Source of the DNA: Salinilacustrithrix flava
Lineage (GTDB): Bacteria > Actinomycetota > Acidimicrobiia > Acidimicrobiales > Salinilacustritrichaceae
NCBI GenBank assembly: GCA_024128875.1
Contig: JAMYFF010000008.1
Coordinates: 1-64,000, forward strand
Reading direction: 5' to 3'
Length of the DNA: 64,000 nt
The position numbers and the translations under genes are program-made. Each line of letters opens with the position of its first letter. The first letter of the stretch is position 1. The notes beneath the pieces were generated by a model. That model was not told the origin of the DNA. It worked only from the letters and a program-made list of their open reading frames with translations, and did no database searches. Shown here one piece after another: positions 1 to 7,684 of the stretch.

Positions 1-232
1 AGGGGTGACGATGGATGCGCTCGCCCAGGCCCAGCGCGCCGCGATCGACACCGCGGCGACCTACCAGGCGCAGGGGCGCGACGTGCGCTACATCCGCAGC
101 ACGTTCGTCCCCGGGGAGTCGCACTGCATGTGCCTCTTCGAGGCGCCGAGCGCGCAGGACGTGAGCGACCTGAACGACGAGGCCCAGATCCCCTACACGC
201 GGGTCACGGAGGTCATGGACCTCACGCCCTGA
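1..232 (+). CDS. DUF4242-like small protein, 5'-truncated by window edge
   Basis: The last 75 or so residues of a small protein. The C-terminal half (RSTFVPGESHCMCLFEAPSA, then ITRVTEVMDL-like TRVTEVMDL) matches the pattern of DUF4242 proteins, in which a strand carrying a Cys is followed by a helix and a closing strand. The usual N-terminal strand is missing and the frame is open to the left edge, so the real start is probably outside the window; a GTG at 5 and an ATG at 11 are the only internal candidates. The cellular role of DUF4242 proteins is not established. The gene converges on the LuxR gene and overlaps its end by about 11 bp. Confidence 0.6.
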   Translation, partial: GVTMDALAQAQRAAIDTAATYQAQGRDVRYIRSTFVPGESHCMCLFEAPSAQDVSDLNDEAQIPYTRVTEVMDLTP

Positions 233-1358
233 CGACGTCGCCGGCCCGCTGATCGCTCCACCAGCGGGCCAGCTGGGTCCGGGACCGGAGACCCAGCTTC
301 GTGAAGATGTGCGACAGGTGGCTCTCCACCGTCCGCTGGGAGATGAACAGCCGCTCGGCGATCTCCCGGTTGCCCAGCCCGACGGCGACGAGGGAGGCGA
401 CCTCCCGCTCCCGGGGTGACAGCTCGCTCGCGGGCGGCCGCAGGGCGGCGATCTGCTGACGAGCGTGTGCCGCCCGTCCCGGATCGCCCAGCTCGTCGAA
501 GCGCGCCGCGGCCTGCCGGTAGCTGGCAGTTGCCTCGGCGGTGGCCCCACCGTCCTCCCACATCGCACCCAGGTTGCAGTGCATCGCCGCTTCGCCGTGC
601 CGGTCGCCGGCTGCTCGGAAGGCGTCGAGCGCGGCCTGGGCCAGCTCGATCGCCCGGTCGGCATCGCCACGCAGCTGGGCGAGCACCGCCAGGTTGTTCA
701 GGCACAGGGCCGCGCCCCGTCGGTCGCCGAGTCGCTCGAAGAGCTGGAGGGCGCCATCGTGGAACCGAGCGGCGCGCGCCAGGTCGCCCATGTCCCAGGA
801 CAGGTTGCCGAGGTTGGCCAACACAGACGCGGCCTCACCGAAGGCACCGATCGCCCGGAACGCGCGCAACGACTCGAGCAGCTCGTCGGACCCAGCCCCC
901 GGTCGGCCCACGGCGGCGAGGACGAGGCCACGGCTCGATCGAGCGAAGGCCTCCCCTCGGGCGTCGCCCACGGCCACCATCACCGCGAGCGCGGCATCGC
1001 AGTGCGCCTCGGCCGCGATCGGGTCGCCGGCCGCCAGCAGGACCATGGCCAGCGCGTGGCGACGCCCGGCGGCAGCACGGATGTCGCCGCCCGCCTCGTA
1101 CAGCGCGATCGCCATCTCGTTGGCCTCGCGAGCGGCCTGCAGGTCGCCCTGGGCCATGGCCAGGTGCGCGACCGCACCATGCGCAGCCGCCCGCTCGGCG
1201 TCGGTGCCGGCCCCGTCGTCGAGCACGCCCTCGAGCGTCTCCCGGCCGGCCCCGAACTGCCCGCGGGCCTCCCAGTGCGGCGCCAGGCGGGTCGCGAGGA
1301 CGAGCGGCGAGAGATCCACCTCGATGCGCTCGACCCCGTCCTCACCCGCGTACCCCAT
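222..1358 (-). CDS. TPR-repeat LuxR-family transcriptional regulator
   Basis: 378 residues. Residues about 40-300 are tandem TPR-like helix pairs rich in alanine (repeats such as LANLGNLSWDMGDLARAARF and LNNLAVLAQLRGDADRAI). Residues about 313-370 form a LuxR/GerE-type HTH with LSPREREV, NREIAERLFIS and TVESHLSHIFTKLG. This resembles the C-terminal part of large LAL/MalT-type activators without the N-terminal STAND ATPase. It probably binds DNA and integrates a protein or ligand signal through the TPRs; the signal is unknown. ATG start at 1358 has GGGGAGG a few bases upstream. It lies downstream of moeA on the same strand, separated by a palindrome-rich gap. Confidence 0.85.
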   Translation of the reverse strand: MGYAGEDGVERIEVDLSPLVLATRLAPHWEARGQFGAGRETLEGVLDDGAGTDAERAAAHGAVAHLAMAQGDLQAAREANEMAIALYEAGGDIRAAAGRRHALAMVLLAAGDPIAAEAHCDAALAVMVAVGDARGEAFARSSRGLVLAAVGRPGAGSDELLESLRAFRAIGAFGEAASVLANLGNLSWDMGDLARAARFHDGALQLFERLGDRRGAALCLNNLAVLAQLRGDADRAIELAQAALDAFRAAGDRHGEAAMHCNLGAMWEDGGATAEATASYRQAAARFDELGDPGRAAHARQQIAALRPPASELSPREREVASLVAVGLGNREIAERLFISQRTVESHLSHIFTKLGLRSRTQLARWWSDQRAGDVVRA

Positions 1359-1399
1359 CCGACCTCCCCGGATGGCACGAGGTTCGCGCGTGGGGAGCG

Positions 1400-1458
1400 A
1401 TTCGTCGACGATTCGTCGGCTTCACAGAACCATTCGTCGATTCGTCGACGAATCGACG
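1400..1458. repeat. ATTCGTCG repeat cluster ending in a 24-bp perfect palindrome
   Basis: Between the moeA stop and the LuxR gene start, the 8-mer ATTCGTCG occurs four times in direct orientation (from 1400, 1411, 1432 and 1440), followed by its inverse CGACGAAT. The last part, 1435-1458, is a perfect 24-bp palindrome with core CGATTCGTCGACGAATCG. The same core recurs at 6958-6987. It could be a transcription terminator for moeA, an operator for the LuxR gene, or a dispersed palindromic element. There is no T-tract. Confidence 0.7.
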
Positions 1459-1468
1459 CCCAGTGCCC

Positions 1469-2707
1469 TCAGGCCGGGTCGATGGGGAGCCCGGACTCGG
1501 ACGGCACGTCGCCGAGGAGCAGGGTGTCGACCTCGCCACCCGTCGCGACGCCGTCGCCGTCGGGGAGCACGGCGAGGGCGTTCGCCGCCGCCATCGCGCC
1601 GAGCTGGTGGCTGCCCTGCCCGCCGGCGGAGTCGACGTGCACCCGGCCGTCGGCGCCGTGCCGGGCCACGACGCGGGCGAAGTGGGTCTTGCCGTCCGGC
1701 CGCCGGTCGAAGGCCCCATCGGCGACTGCTCGCACCACGGGCCGGTCGAGCGACGTGTGCCCCATCGCCTGGCGCAGGGCGGGTCGACCGAGCAGCTCGA
1801 AGGACACCATCGACGACACCGGGTTCCCGGGGAAGCCGAACACGGGCACGCCGTCGACCAGCCCGAAGGCGAACGGCTTGGCCGGCTTGATGGCGATCTG
1901 CATCCAGCGCATGTCGCCGATGCGGTCGAGGATCACCTTCACCAGGTCGATGTCGCCCATCGACACCCCACCGCTCGTGAGCACGGCGTCGCACGTCGAG
2001 ACGCCCCGGCGGATGGCAGCGGTGATCGCCTCCTCGGTGTCGGGGGCGATGCCGAGGTCGACCACGTCGCAGCCCGCACCGGCGGCCAGGGCCAGCAGCG
2101 TCCGGCGGTTGGAGTCGCGGATCTGCCCGGGCGCCAGCGGCTGGCCGCCCTCGACCAGCTCGTCGCCGGTGGACACGACGCCGACGGTGAGGCGGGGGTG
2201 AGCCAGCACGGACCCGACGCCGAGGCTGCAGAGGACGCCGAGGTGGGCGGCAGACAGCACCTCGCCGGCGGACAGCACCACGGCGCCGACATCGAGGTCG
2301 TCGCCCGCAGGGCGGACGTGGTTGCCCACCGGCACCTCGATCTCGACGCGCACGTGGCGCTCGTCGACGAGCTCGGTGCGCTCGACCATCACGACGGCAT
2401 CGGCGCCGGACGGCATCGGCGCGCCGGTGAAGATCCGACTGGCCTGGCCCGGGCCGACCTCGGCCGTCGGCGCGTGGCCGGCGGCGATCGTCTCGAGGAT
2501 CTCGAGCTCGACGGGCGCGCCGGCGGCGTCCGTGGCCCGGAGGGCGAAGCCGTCCATGGCCGTGTTGGCGAAGGGCGGCACCTGCTCGGTGGCGACGACG
2601 TCCTCACCCAGCACGAGGCCGAGGGCGTCGCCGACGGGCACCGGGACCGGGGCCCGTCGGGGCACCCGGTCCAGCACGTGCCGTCTCGCTGCGCCGAGGG
2701 AGATCAT
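1469..2707 (-). CDS. moeA: Molybdopterin molybdotransferase MoeA
   Basis: 412 residues, full family length. MoeA inserts molybdate into adenylylated molybdopterin, the last step of molybdenum cofactor synthesis. Visible signatures are the N-terminal VPPFANTAMDGFA motif, the MoeA/MogA-type fold with VSTGDEL, the TSGGVSMGDIDLVK loop, KPAKPFAFG and FGFPGNPVSS, and a C-terminal MoeA domain IV. ATG start at 2707. It is followed on the same strand by the LuxR gene and preceded by a lipoprotein gene 17 bp away. Proximity to galU and an fmdB gene matches the order known around M. tuberculosis galU-moeA1. No other Mo-cofactor gene is in the window. Confidence 0.95.
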   Translation of the reverse strand: MISLGAARRHVLDRVPRRAPVPVPVGDALGLVLGEDVVATEQVPPFANTAMDGFALRATDAAGAPVELEILETIAAGHAPTAEVGPGQASRIFTGAPMPSGADAVVMVERTELVDERHVRVEIEVPVGNHVRPAGDDLDVGAVVLSAGEVLSAAHLGVLCSLGVGSVLAHPRLTVGVVSTGDELVEGGQPLAPGQIRDSNRRTLLALAAGAGCDVVDLGIAPDTEEAITAAIRRGVSTCDAVLTSGGVSMGDIDLVKVILDRIGDMRWMQIAIKPAKPFAFGLVDGVPVFGFPGNPVSSMVSFELLGRPALRQAMGHTSLDRPVVRAVADGAFDRRPDGKTHFARVVARHGADGRVHVDSAGGQGSHQLGAMAAANALAVLPDGDGVATGGEVDTLLLGDVPSESGLPIDPA

Positions 2708-2724
2708 CCCATCGACGGTACCGC

Positions 2725-3297
2725 TCAGCAGGAGGCGGTCAGCTCGCCCTCGACCCCGTCACCGAGGCCCTCGTCGCCCTCGAAGAAGGTGGCCGTCCCG
2801 GTCACGGTGCTCCCGTCCAGCTCCAGCTCGACGCCACCGCCCATCATGCTCGAGGCGGACCAGACGGACTCGTAGGTCTCGCTGTCGTACACGTCGACGC
2901 TCGCCATGCCGGGCACCACGGAGTCCTCACCGAACTTGGTGGCGTCGAAGCCATAGGGCTCGTCGTAGGAGGTCACCGAGAACAGGATCTCCTGGTCGGC
3001 GGCCATCTGCGGCTCCAGCGAGCACAGGATCGAGAACTCGAACTCCTCGCCGTTGGCCAGGACCAGGGTGGCCGTCCCGTTGGCACCCGACGTCGCCGAA
3101 CCCTCACCGTCGTCGGTCTGCTCGTCGTCGGCGGCCGCTCCGTCCTGCGTCTCGTCGCCGTCGGTGGCCTCATCGGCACTGGTGTCCTCACCGGCGTCGA
3201 CGGCGCCCTCCGCATCGTCGTCATCGCCGCAGGCCGCCCCGAGGAGGGCGAGCGCGAGGACGGGGGCCAGCAGGGTCTTGGTGCACCGCATGAACAT
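2725..3297 (-). CDS. Acidic secreted lipoprotein of unknown function
   Basis: 190 residues from the ATG at 3297 (a second ATG at 3291 is equally possible). A hydrophobic signal peptide ends in a lipobox LLGAAC, with Cys at about residue 23, followed by an Asp/Glu/Ala/Thr-rich linker of about 50 residues typical of actinobacterial lipoproteins. The C-terminal domain (about residues 74-190) is beta-rich, with two further cysteines (ILCSLE and the final ASC) that could pair. It resembles small lipoproteins of the LpqH/19-kDa type in layout, but I do not recognise the family. Predicted location is the outer face of the cytoplasmic membrane. Confidence 0.75.
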   Translation of the reverse strand: MFMRCTKTLLAPVLALALLGAACGDDDDAEGAVDAGEDTSADEATDGDETQDGAAADDEQTDDGEGSATSGANGTATLVLANGEEFEFSILCSLEPQMAADQEILFSVTSYDEPYGFDATKFGEDSVVPGMASVDVYDSETYESVWSASSMMGGGVELELDGSTVTGTATFFEGDEGLGDGVEGELTASC

Positions 3298-3338
3298 GGC
3301 GAGGACTCTGCCACGAACGCTGAGCGCGGTCGCGGACG

Positions 3339-4226
3339 TCAACCGAGGGTGTGGGTGCGGATGAAGGTGACGGCCTGGTCGAGGGCGTCGGAGGCCTCCG
3401 GCACCAGCGGGACCTGGGTCTGGAAGATGTGCCAGAGGTCGTCGTGCACGACCAGCTCGACCTCGACGCCGGCCTCCCGGGCCTTGTCGGCGAGGCGCCG
3501 GGCGTCGTCCTCGAGCACCTCGGCCGACGTGGCCTGGACGTGCAGCGGGGGCAGGCCGGCCAGGTCGGCGAACAGCGGGGAGATCCCCGGGTCGGCCGGA
3601 TCGTTCTCTCCGACGTAGTGGTCGCGCCAGGACCGGAACAGCGTCGGGTCGAGCATGATCTCGCTGCCCTGGTTGGCCTGGATGGAGTCTCCCGAGAAGG
3701 TCAGATCGAGCCACGGAGACAGCAGCACCGCAGCGTTCGGGGGCGTCCACCCCTCGTCCCGGGCCCGGACCAGGGTGGCCAGCACGGCGTTGCCGCCGGC
3801 GGACTCGCCGATGAGGGCGAGGCTCTCGGGCGCGACCTCGTCGCACAGGGCGCGGTAGGCCGCGAGGCAGTCGTCGATGGCCGCCGGGTACGGGTGCTCG
3901 GGCGCGAGCCGGTAGTCGACCGAGGTGACGACGGCATCGGCGCGCAGCGCCAGCTCGGACAGGTAGCCGACGAAGCCGCGCGTGGTGCCCACGACGAAGC
4001 CGCCGCCGTGGACGTGGAGCAGGTGGCGGCGTCGGGGCGAGCCCTTGGGCGTCACCCGGGTGACGGGCACCCCGCCGAGCTGGAGGTCGACGACCTCGAC
4101 CCGGCGGTTGGGCAGCCCCAGCGACCGCGAGAGCTTGGCCCGTTGCTCCTCCGGGGACAGCTCCGGCCCCGGCATGATCTTCGGGATCAGGCGTTGGACG
4201 ATGCGGGCTCGCAGGCTCAGCGACAT
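3339..4226 (-). CDS. HSL-type alpha/beta hydrolase (lipase/esterase)
   Basis: 295 residues. The hormone-sensitive-lipase family signature is complete: oxyanion-hole motif HVHGGGFVVG at about residue 70, nucleophile motif GESAGG at about 140, acid in the PLHVQATSAEVLEDD region, and catalytic His in DDLWHIFQ near the C-terminus. It should hydrolyse short- or medium-chain esters; the substrate is unknown. The N-terminal helix SLRARIVQRLIPKIMPGPELS is typical of the HSL cap. ATG start at 4226. No signal peptide, so it is likely cytosolic. It sits between a hotdog-fold gene and a lipoprotein gene on the same strand. Confidence 0.9.
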   Translation of the reverse strand: MSLSLRARIVQRLIPKIMPGPELSPEEQRAKLSRSLGLPNRRVEVVDLQLGGVPVTRVTPKGSPRRRHLLHVHGGGFVVGTTRGFVGYLSELALRADAVVTSVDYRLAPEHPYPAAIDDCLAAYRALCDEVAPESLALIGESAGGNAVLATLVRARDEGWTPPNAAVLLSPWLDLTFSGDSIQANQGSEIMLDPTLFRSWRDHYVGENDPADPGISPLFADLAGLPPLHVQATSAEVLEDDARRLADKAREAGVEVELVVHDDLWHIFQTQVPLVPEASDALDQAVTFIRTHTLG

Positions 4227-4267
4227 GGGCCGGAGCGTAGCGACGGTGCCCGCGCCACCGACCGGGG

Positions 4268-4978
4268 TCAGGTCCGTTCGAACCAGGTGGCCCGGGCCCG
4301 GGCGAGGACGGTGCCGTCAGCGGTCGCCAGGGCCGTTCCGGCGAAGAGCTTGCGCCCGTCCCGGTCGATCTCCCAGCCGGTCACGATGTGGTCCACGCCG
4401 ACCGCAACCGGTGCCAGCTGCTCGAAGACGATCCTGCCGAGGAGGCCGGCGAAGGTGCCGCGAGCGATGAAGGCCATGGCCCCGGGGCAGTCCAGGGCGG
4501 CGAGCACCCACTGCGGGTCCACGGTCCCGTCGGGGCCCGCCATCGCCGGCGTCGGGCGCCACACGGCAGCGACCTGCTCGTGGCCGTCGACCTCGAGCGG
4601 CCCCACGGCGATCTCGAGTCCGTCGTCGTCGTCCCGGGCCAGGCCGCAGCCCAGGCAGATCGGGTGCACGCCGAGCTCGTTCCAGTGGGACGGCGAGCCC
4701 TTCTCCGCGGCCACGGCGGCATCGATGTCGGGCACCGGCGGGACGTCGAGGTCGAGCGTGGCCGCCTCCGCCTCGGCGATCAGCTCGCCGTCGTGGTGCA
4801 GCACCACGCGCCCGTCGCCCTCGACGTCCACCGCCAGCTCCACGCCCACCGGGGTGGCCCGACGCAGCGTGACCTGCACGGCGCCGTCGACGTGGCGGGC
4901 GAGGAGGCCGGCGACGTAGCCGCCGTGGCCCATGCCCGGGGGGCCGACGAAGTGCTCTGGGACGACGACCGTGCTCAC
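4268..4978 (-). CDS. Hotdog-fold thioesterase-like protein
   Basis: 236 residues from a GTG at 4978. Two hotdog-like halves can be seen. The N-terminal half contains GPPGMGHGGYVAGLLARH, the helix-glycine motif seen in PaaI/acyl-CoA thioesterase-like folds; the C-terminal half ends in strands with FAGTALATADGTVLARARATWF. A central CLGCGL motif is seen in many actinobacterial relatives, which are annotated as hotdog thioesterases or hypothetical proteins. A role in acyl-CoA hydrolysis is inference; no catalytic residue can be assigned with confidence. Confidence 0.65.
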   Translation of the reverse strand: MSTVVVPEHFVGPPGMGHGGYVAGLLARHVDGAVQVTLRRATPVGVELAVDVEGDGRVVLHHDGELIAEAEAATLDLDVPPVPDIDAAVAAEKGSPSHWNELGVHPICLGCGLARDDDDGLEIAVGPLEVDGHEQVAAVWRPTPAMAGPDGTVDPQWVLAALDCPGAMAFIARGTFAGLLGRIVFEQLAPVAVGVDHIVTGWEIDRDGRKLFAGTALATADGTVLARARATWFERT

Positions 4979-5019
4979 GGCCTCCAGGCAAGCAGCCCCG
5001 CCTCCCAGGAGGCGAACCC

Positions 5020-5895
5020 TCAGTCGAGGGTGGCGACGAAGCCCTTGAGGTAGTCCTTGAACGCAGGACCGAGGTCGTCGCGCATGCAGGCGATCTCGAC
5101 GGTGGCCTTGAGGTAGTCCAGCGGCTTGCCGCAGTCGTAGCGGCCCTCCTTGAAGGAGAAGCCGGTCACCGGCTGGGTCTGGTTCAGCAGGCCGATGGCG
5201 TCGGTGATCTGGATCTCGCCACCGACGCCGGGCTCGGTCTGGCGGATGGCGTCGAAGATGTCGGGAGTGAACACGTACCGGCCGATCACGGCAAGGTTCG
5301 ACGGCGCCTCCTCGGCCGACGGCTTCTCGACGATGCGCTCGAACCCGTAGAGGTTGTCCCGGATCGGGATCGGGTCGATGCAGCCGTAGCTGGAGATCTC
5401 GTCGGGCTCCACCTCGAGCAGCGCGATGACCGACCCCTGCTGCTCCTCGTGGGTCTCGATCATCCCGCGCAGCAGGGCGCCGCCGTCGACCTGGACGTCG
5501 TCGCCGAGCAGGACGGCGAAGGGCTCGTCGCCGACGTGGCGCTCGGCGATGCCGATCGCGTGGCCGAGCCCGAGGGCCACGCCCTGGCGGACGAAGTGGA
5601 TGTCACACAGCTCGGCGAGCCCCCGCACCACCTCGAGCTCGGTCGTCTTGCCCTTGGCCTCCAACGCGGCCTCCAACCCCATGAGGCGGTCGAAGTGGTC
5701 GCCGATGGCGGACTTGCCGCTGCTGTCGATGATCAGGACGTCCTCGATGCCGGCGGCGACGCACTCCTCGACGATGTACTGGATCGTCGGCTTGTCGACG
5801 ACCGGCACCATCTCCTTGGGGATGGCCTTCGAGGCGGGCAGGAAGCGGGTGCCGAGGCCGGCGGCGGGGATCACAGCGGTGCGCACGGAGGTCAT
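5020..5895 (-). CDS. galU: UTP-glucose-1-phosphate uridylyltransferase GalU
   Basis: 291 residues, normal family length. It makes UDP-glucose from UTP and glucose-1-phosphate, feeding cell-envelope polysaccharides and possibly the TreT enzyme encoded at about 16-18 kb. The nucleotide-binding signature AAGLGTRFLPASKAIPKEM is at the N-terminus, followed by DKPTIQYIVEE, the LGDD metal site and the VEKPS motif. ATG start at 5895 with GGAGG directly upstream. It precedes the hotdog and esterase genes on the same strand; moeA and an fmdB gene lie nearby, as around galU in mycobacteria. Confidence 0.96.
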   Translation of the reverse strand: MTSVRTAVIPAAGLGTRFLPASKAIPKEMVPVVDKPTIQYIVEECVAAGIEDVLIIDSSGKSAIGDHFDRLMGLEAALEAKGKTTELEVVRGLAELCDIHFVRQGVALGLGHAIGIAERHVGDEPFAVLLGDDVQVDGGALLRGMIETHEEQQGSVIALLEVEPDEISSYGCIDPIPIRDNLYGFERIVEKPSAEEAPSNLAVIGRYVFTPDIFDAIRQTEPGVGGEIQITDAIGLLNQTQPVTGFSFKEGRYDCGKPLDYLKATVEIACMRDDLGPAFKDYLKGFVATLD

Positions 5896-5917
5896 GCGCT
5901 CTTCCTAGCCGACCCTC

Positions 5918-6535
5918 TCACCCTTCATACCGTCCCCCCGGGCTCGGCGTCCGGTCACGGACCACGGACTCGCTCCCGTCGAGCAGGCGGGCGATGTTGG
6001 TGCGGTGGCGCACGACCACGACGAGCCCGATCGCGGCGGCCACGGCGACCTCGAACCACCGCTGCCCCAGGGCCGCCACGCCGACCGGCAGGAGCACGGC
6101 GAGTGCGATCGAGCCGATGGCCGCCTTGCCGGTCACCTTGACCAGCACCACGAACACCACCGCGAGGGGCACCGCGGCGAGCGGCGCGCAGACGAAGGCC
6201 ACGCCGGCGGCGGTGGCCACCCCCTTGCCACCGCGCAGGCCCCGGGTGACCGGCCACAGGTGGCCGGCGACGGCAGCGGCACCGGCGAACCAGGCGAGGG
6301 CCCGGCCGTCGACGAGGTGGCCCAGCCCGGCGGCGAGGGCGCCCTTGCCGGCATCGCCGAGGAGCACGACGGCGCCGGCCCGCATGCCGCCGACCCGGGT
6401 GGCGTTCGACGCGCCCGGGTTGCCCGAGCCGGTGGTCGTGGGGTCGAAGCCGTGCCGGCGGCCGACCAGCACCGCGGTCGGGAACGTGCCGAGGGCGTAG
6501 CCGACGACCACGACGGCGACGGCCAGCACGGACAT
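5918..6535 (-). CDS. plsY: Glycerol-3-phosphate acyltransferase PlsY
   Basis: 205 residues. PlsY is the membrane acyltransferase that moves an acyl group from acyl-phosphate to sn-glycerol-3-phosphate, starting phospholipid synthesis. Motifs visible are the SGNPGASNATRVGG loop, GDAGKGALA, and GLRGGKGVATAAGV. Several hydrophobic membrane segments fill the rest. I chose ATG 6535 (MSVLAVAVVVVGYALGTFPT) because the first membrane helix begins there; an upstream start at 6613 would add 26 unlike residues reaching over the neighbouring gene start. It lies 22 bp upstream of galU and diverges from fmdB. Confidence 0.93.
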   Translation of the reverse strand: MSVLAVAVVVVGYALGTFPTAVLVGRRHGFDPTTTGSGNPGASNATRVGGMRAGAVVLLGDAGKGALAAGLGHLVDGRALAWFAGAAAVAGHLWPVTRGLRGGKGVATAAGVAFVCAPLAAVPLAVVFVVLVKVTGKAAIGSIALAVLLPVGVAALGQRWFEVAVAAAIGLVVVVRHRTNIARLLDGSESVVRDRTPSPGGRYEG

Positions 6536-6605
6536 GCGCTGAGCGTAGGCCGGTCGGTAGCGTTGGCACTCGAACCCCGTGAGTGCCAGGACCTGGAGAG
6601 CTGCG

Positions 6606-6914
6606 ATGCCCACCTACGAGTACCGCTGCAAGAGCTGTGGCCACGAGATGGAGGTCCAGCAGGCGTTCACCGACGACCCGTTGGACACCTGCCCGGAGTG
6701 CGAGGGGCCGCTGCGCAAGGTGTACGGCAACGTCGGCATCGCCTTCAAGGGCTCCGGCTTCTACAAGAACGACGCTCGCGGGTCGTCGAAGAAGTCCGCC
6801 TCGTCGTCCTCCGGCTCCACCACGTCGGACACGTCAGGCTCCTCCACGGACAAGAAGCCGTCCGAGACCAAGACCGAGACGAAAGCCGCCCCCGCCGCCT
6901 CCAGCAGCGACTGA
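6606..6914 (+). CDS. FmdB-family zinc-ribbon protein (Ruc-like)
   Basis: 102 residues. The N-terminus MPTYEYRCKSCGHEME with CPECEG gives the two CxxC pairs of an FmdB zinc ribbon; the last 50 residues are Ser/Thr/Lys-rich and look disordered. The best-known actinobacterial relative is M. tuberculosis Rv0991c (Ruc), a redox-controlled chaperone of the same layout whose gene lies near galU and moeA1, as here. A role in protein quality control under oxidation is therefore a reasonable inference; older annotation calls this family a transcription regulator. ATG at 6606 is preceded by CTGGAGAG. Confidence 0.85.
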   Translation: MPTYEYRCKSCGHEMEVQQAFTDDPLDTCPECEGPLRKVYGNVGIAFKGSGFYKNDARGSSKKSASSSSGSTTSDTSGSSTDKKPSETKTETKAAPAASSSD

Positions 6915-6957
6915 GGGCTCCCGCTACCGTCTTCCCTGCCGGCCCGGCCGGCGCACC

Positions 6958-6987
6958 GGGCGACGATTCGTCGACGAATCGTCGCCC
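6958..6987. repeat. 30-bp perfect palindrome between fmdB and SAF gene
   Basis: A fully symmetrical 30-bp sequence with outer arms GGGCGACGATTCG and centre TCGA. Its inner 18 bp, CGATTCGTCGACGAATCG, are the same as in the palindrome at 1435-1458. It starts 44 bp after the fmdB stop and ends 38 bp before the SAF gene start. It may be a terminator (13-bp stem, 4-nt loop, no T-tract), a binding site, or a member of a dispersed repeat family. Confidence 0.7.
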
Positions 6988-7025
6988 ACGGACTTCCCCC
7001 GAGCTCCCGTGCCCCGGAGGTCCCC

Positions 7026-7643
7026 GTGCGCCCCGCCCCCGCTCGCTTCCCGATCCTGCGGCCACCGCCGCTGCGCGCCGTGCTCGCCGTCGTGCTCGCC
7101 CTGACCTGCGGGGTCCTGGTGCTGCGCGCCACCGGCCGGGCCGAGGCCACCGTCGACCGCTACGGCAGCCACACGACGGCGTGGGTGGTCCGTACCGACC
7201 TCGAACCCGGCGACGTGATCGGCGACGGTGACGTCGACCCCGAGCCACGACCGTCGGCGTTCGTGCCGTCCGAGGCCGTGGACGCCGATCCCCGCGGGCG
7301 GCGAGTGGCCGGCGCACTGGGCCGGGGGGAGGTGGTGGTCGAGCACCGCCTCGCCGGCGGCGGCCGCCGCGGCGCGGCGGCGCTGGTCCCGGCGGGCTGG
7401 CGCGCCGTCGCCGTCCCGGCGCTCGAAGCGGCGCTACCGGTCGAGGTCGGCCAGCGGGTGGACGTCCTCGCTGCGCTGGATCCGACGGGTGCCGGGACGG
7501 TCGGTGACGTGGTGGCCGAGGACGGCGTCGTGGTCCACGTCGCCGACGATGACACGGTCACCGTGGCCGTGACCCCGAGCCAGGCGAGGCGCGTCGTCGC
7601 CGCCCTCGCCACCGGCCTCGTCGCCCTCGCCCTGGTCGGATGA
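7026..7643 (+). CDS. SAF-domain protein, CpaB/RcpC-like
   Basis: 205 residues from a GTG at 7026. One N-terminal membrane helix (LRAVLAVVLALTCGVLVL) is followed by an SAF domain: VVRTDLEPGDVIGDGDV, then RGRRVAGALGRGEVVVEHRL. SAF domains of this kind occur in CpaB/RcpC, a periplasmic component of Flp pilus assembly, and in flagellar FlgA. No other pilus gene is present here; in actinobacteria such single SAF genes often sit beside an fmdB gene, so a stand-alone envelope role is as likely as pilus assembly. Ends with an ATGA-type overlap onto a possible upstream start of the next gene. Confidence 0.8.
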   Translation: MRPAPARFPILRPPPLRAVLAVVLALTCGVLVLRATGRAEATVDRYGSHTTAWVVRTDLEPGDVIGDGDVDPEPRPSAFVPSEAVDADPRGRRVAGALGRGEVVVEHRLAGGGRRGAAALVPAGWRAVAVPALEAALPVEVGQRVDVLAALDPTGAGTVGDVVAEDGVVVHVADDDTVTVAVTPSQARRVVAALATGLVALALVG

Positions 7644-7684
7644 CCCGGGAAGTGGTGTCCGGGGCAGCCGGTACGGTGCGGCCC

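Noticed and set aside
416..2875. Long plus-strand open frame opposite moeA and the LuxR gene
   Set aside because: Arg/Pro-rich composition without any domain; antisense frame of GC-rich genes.
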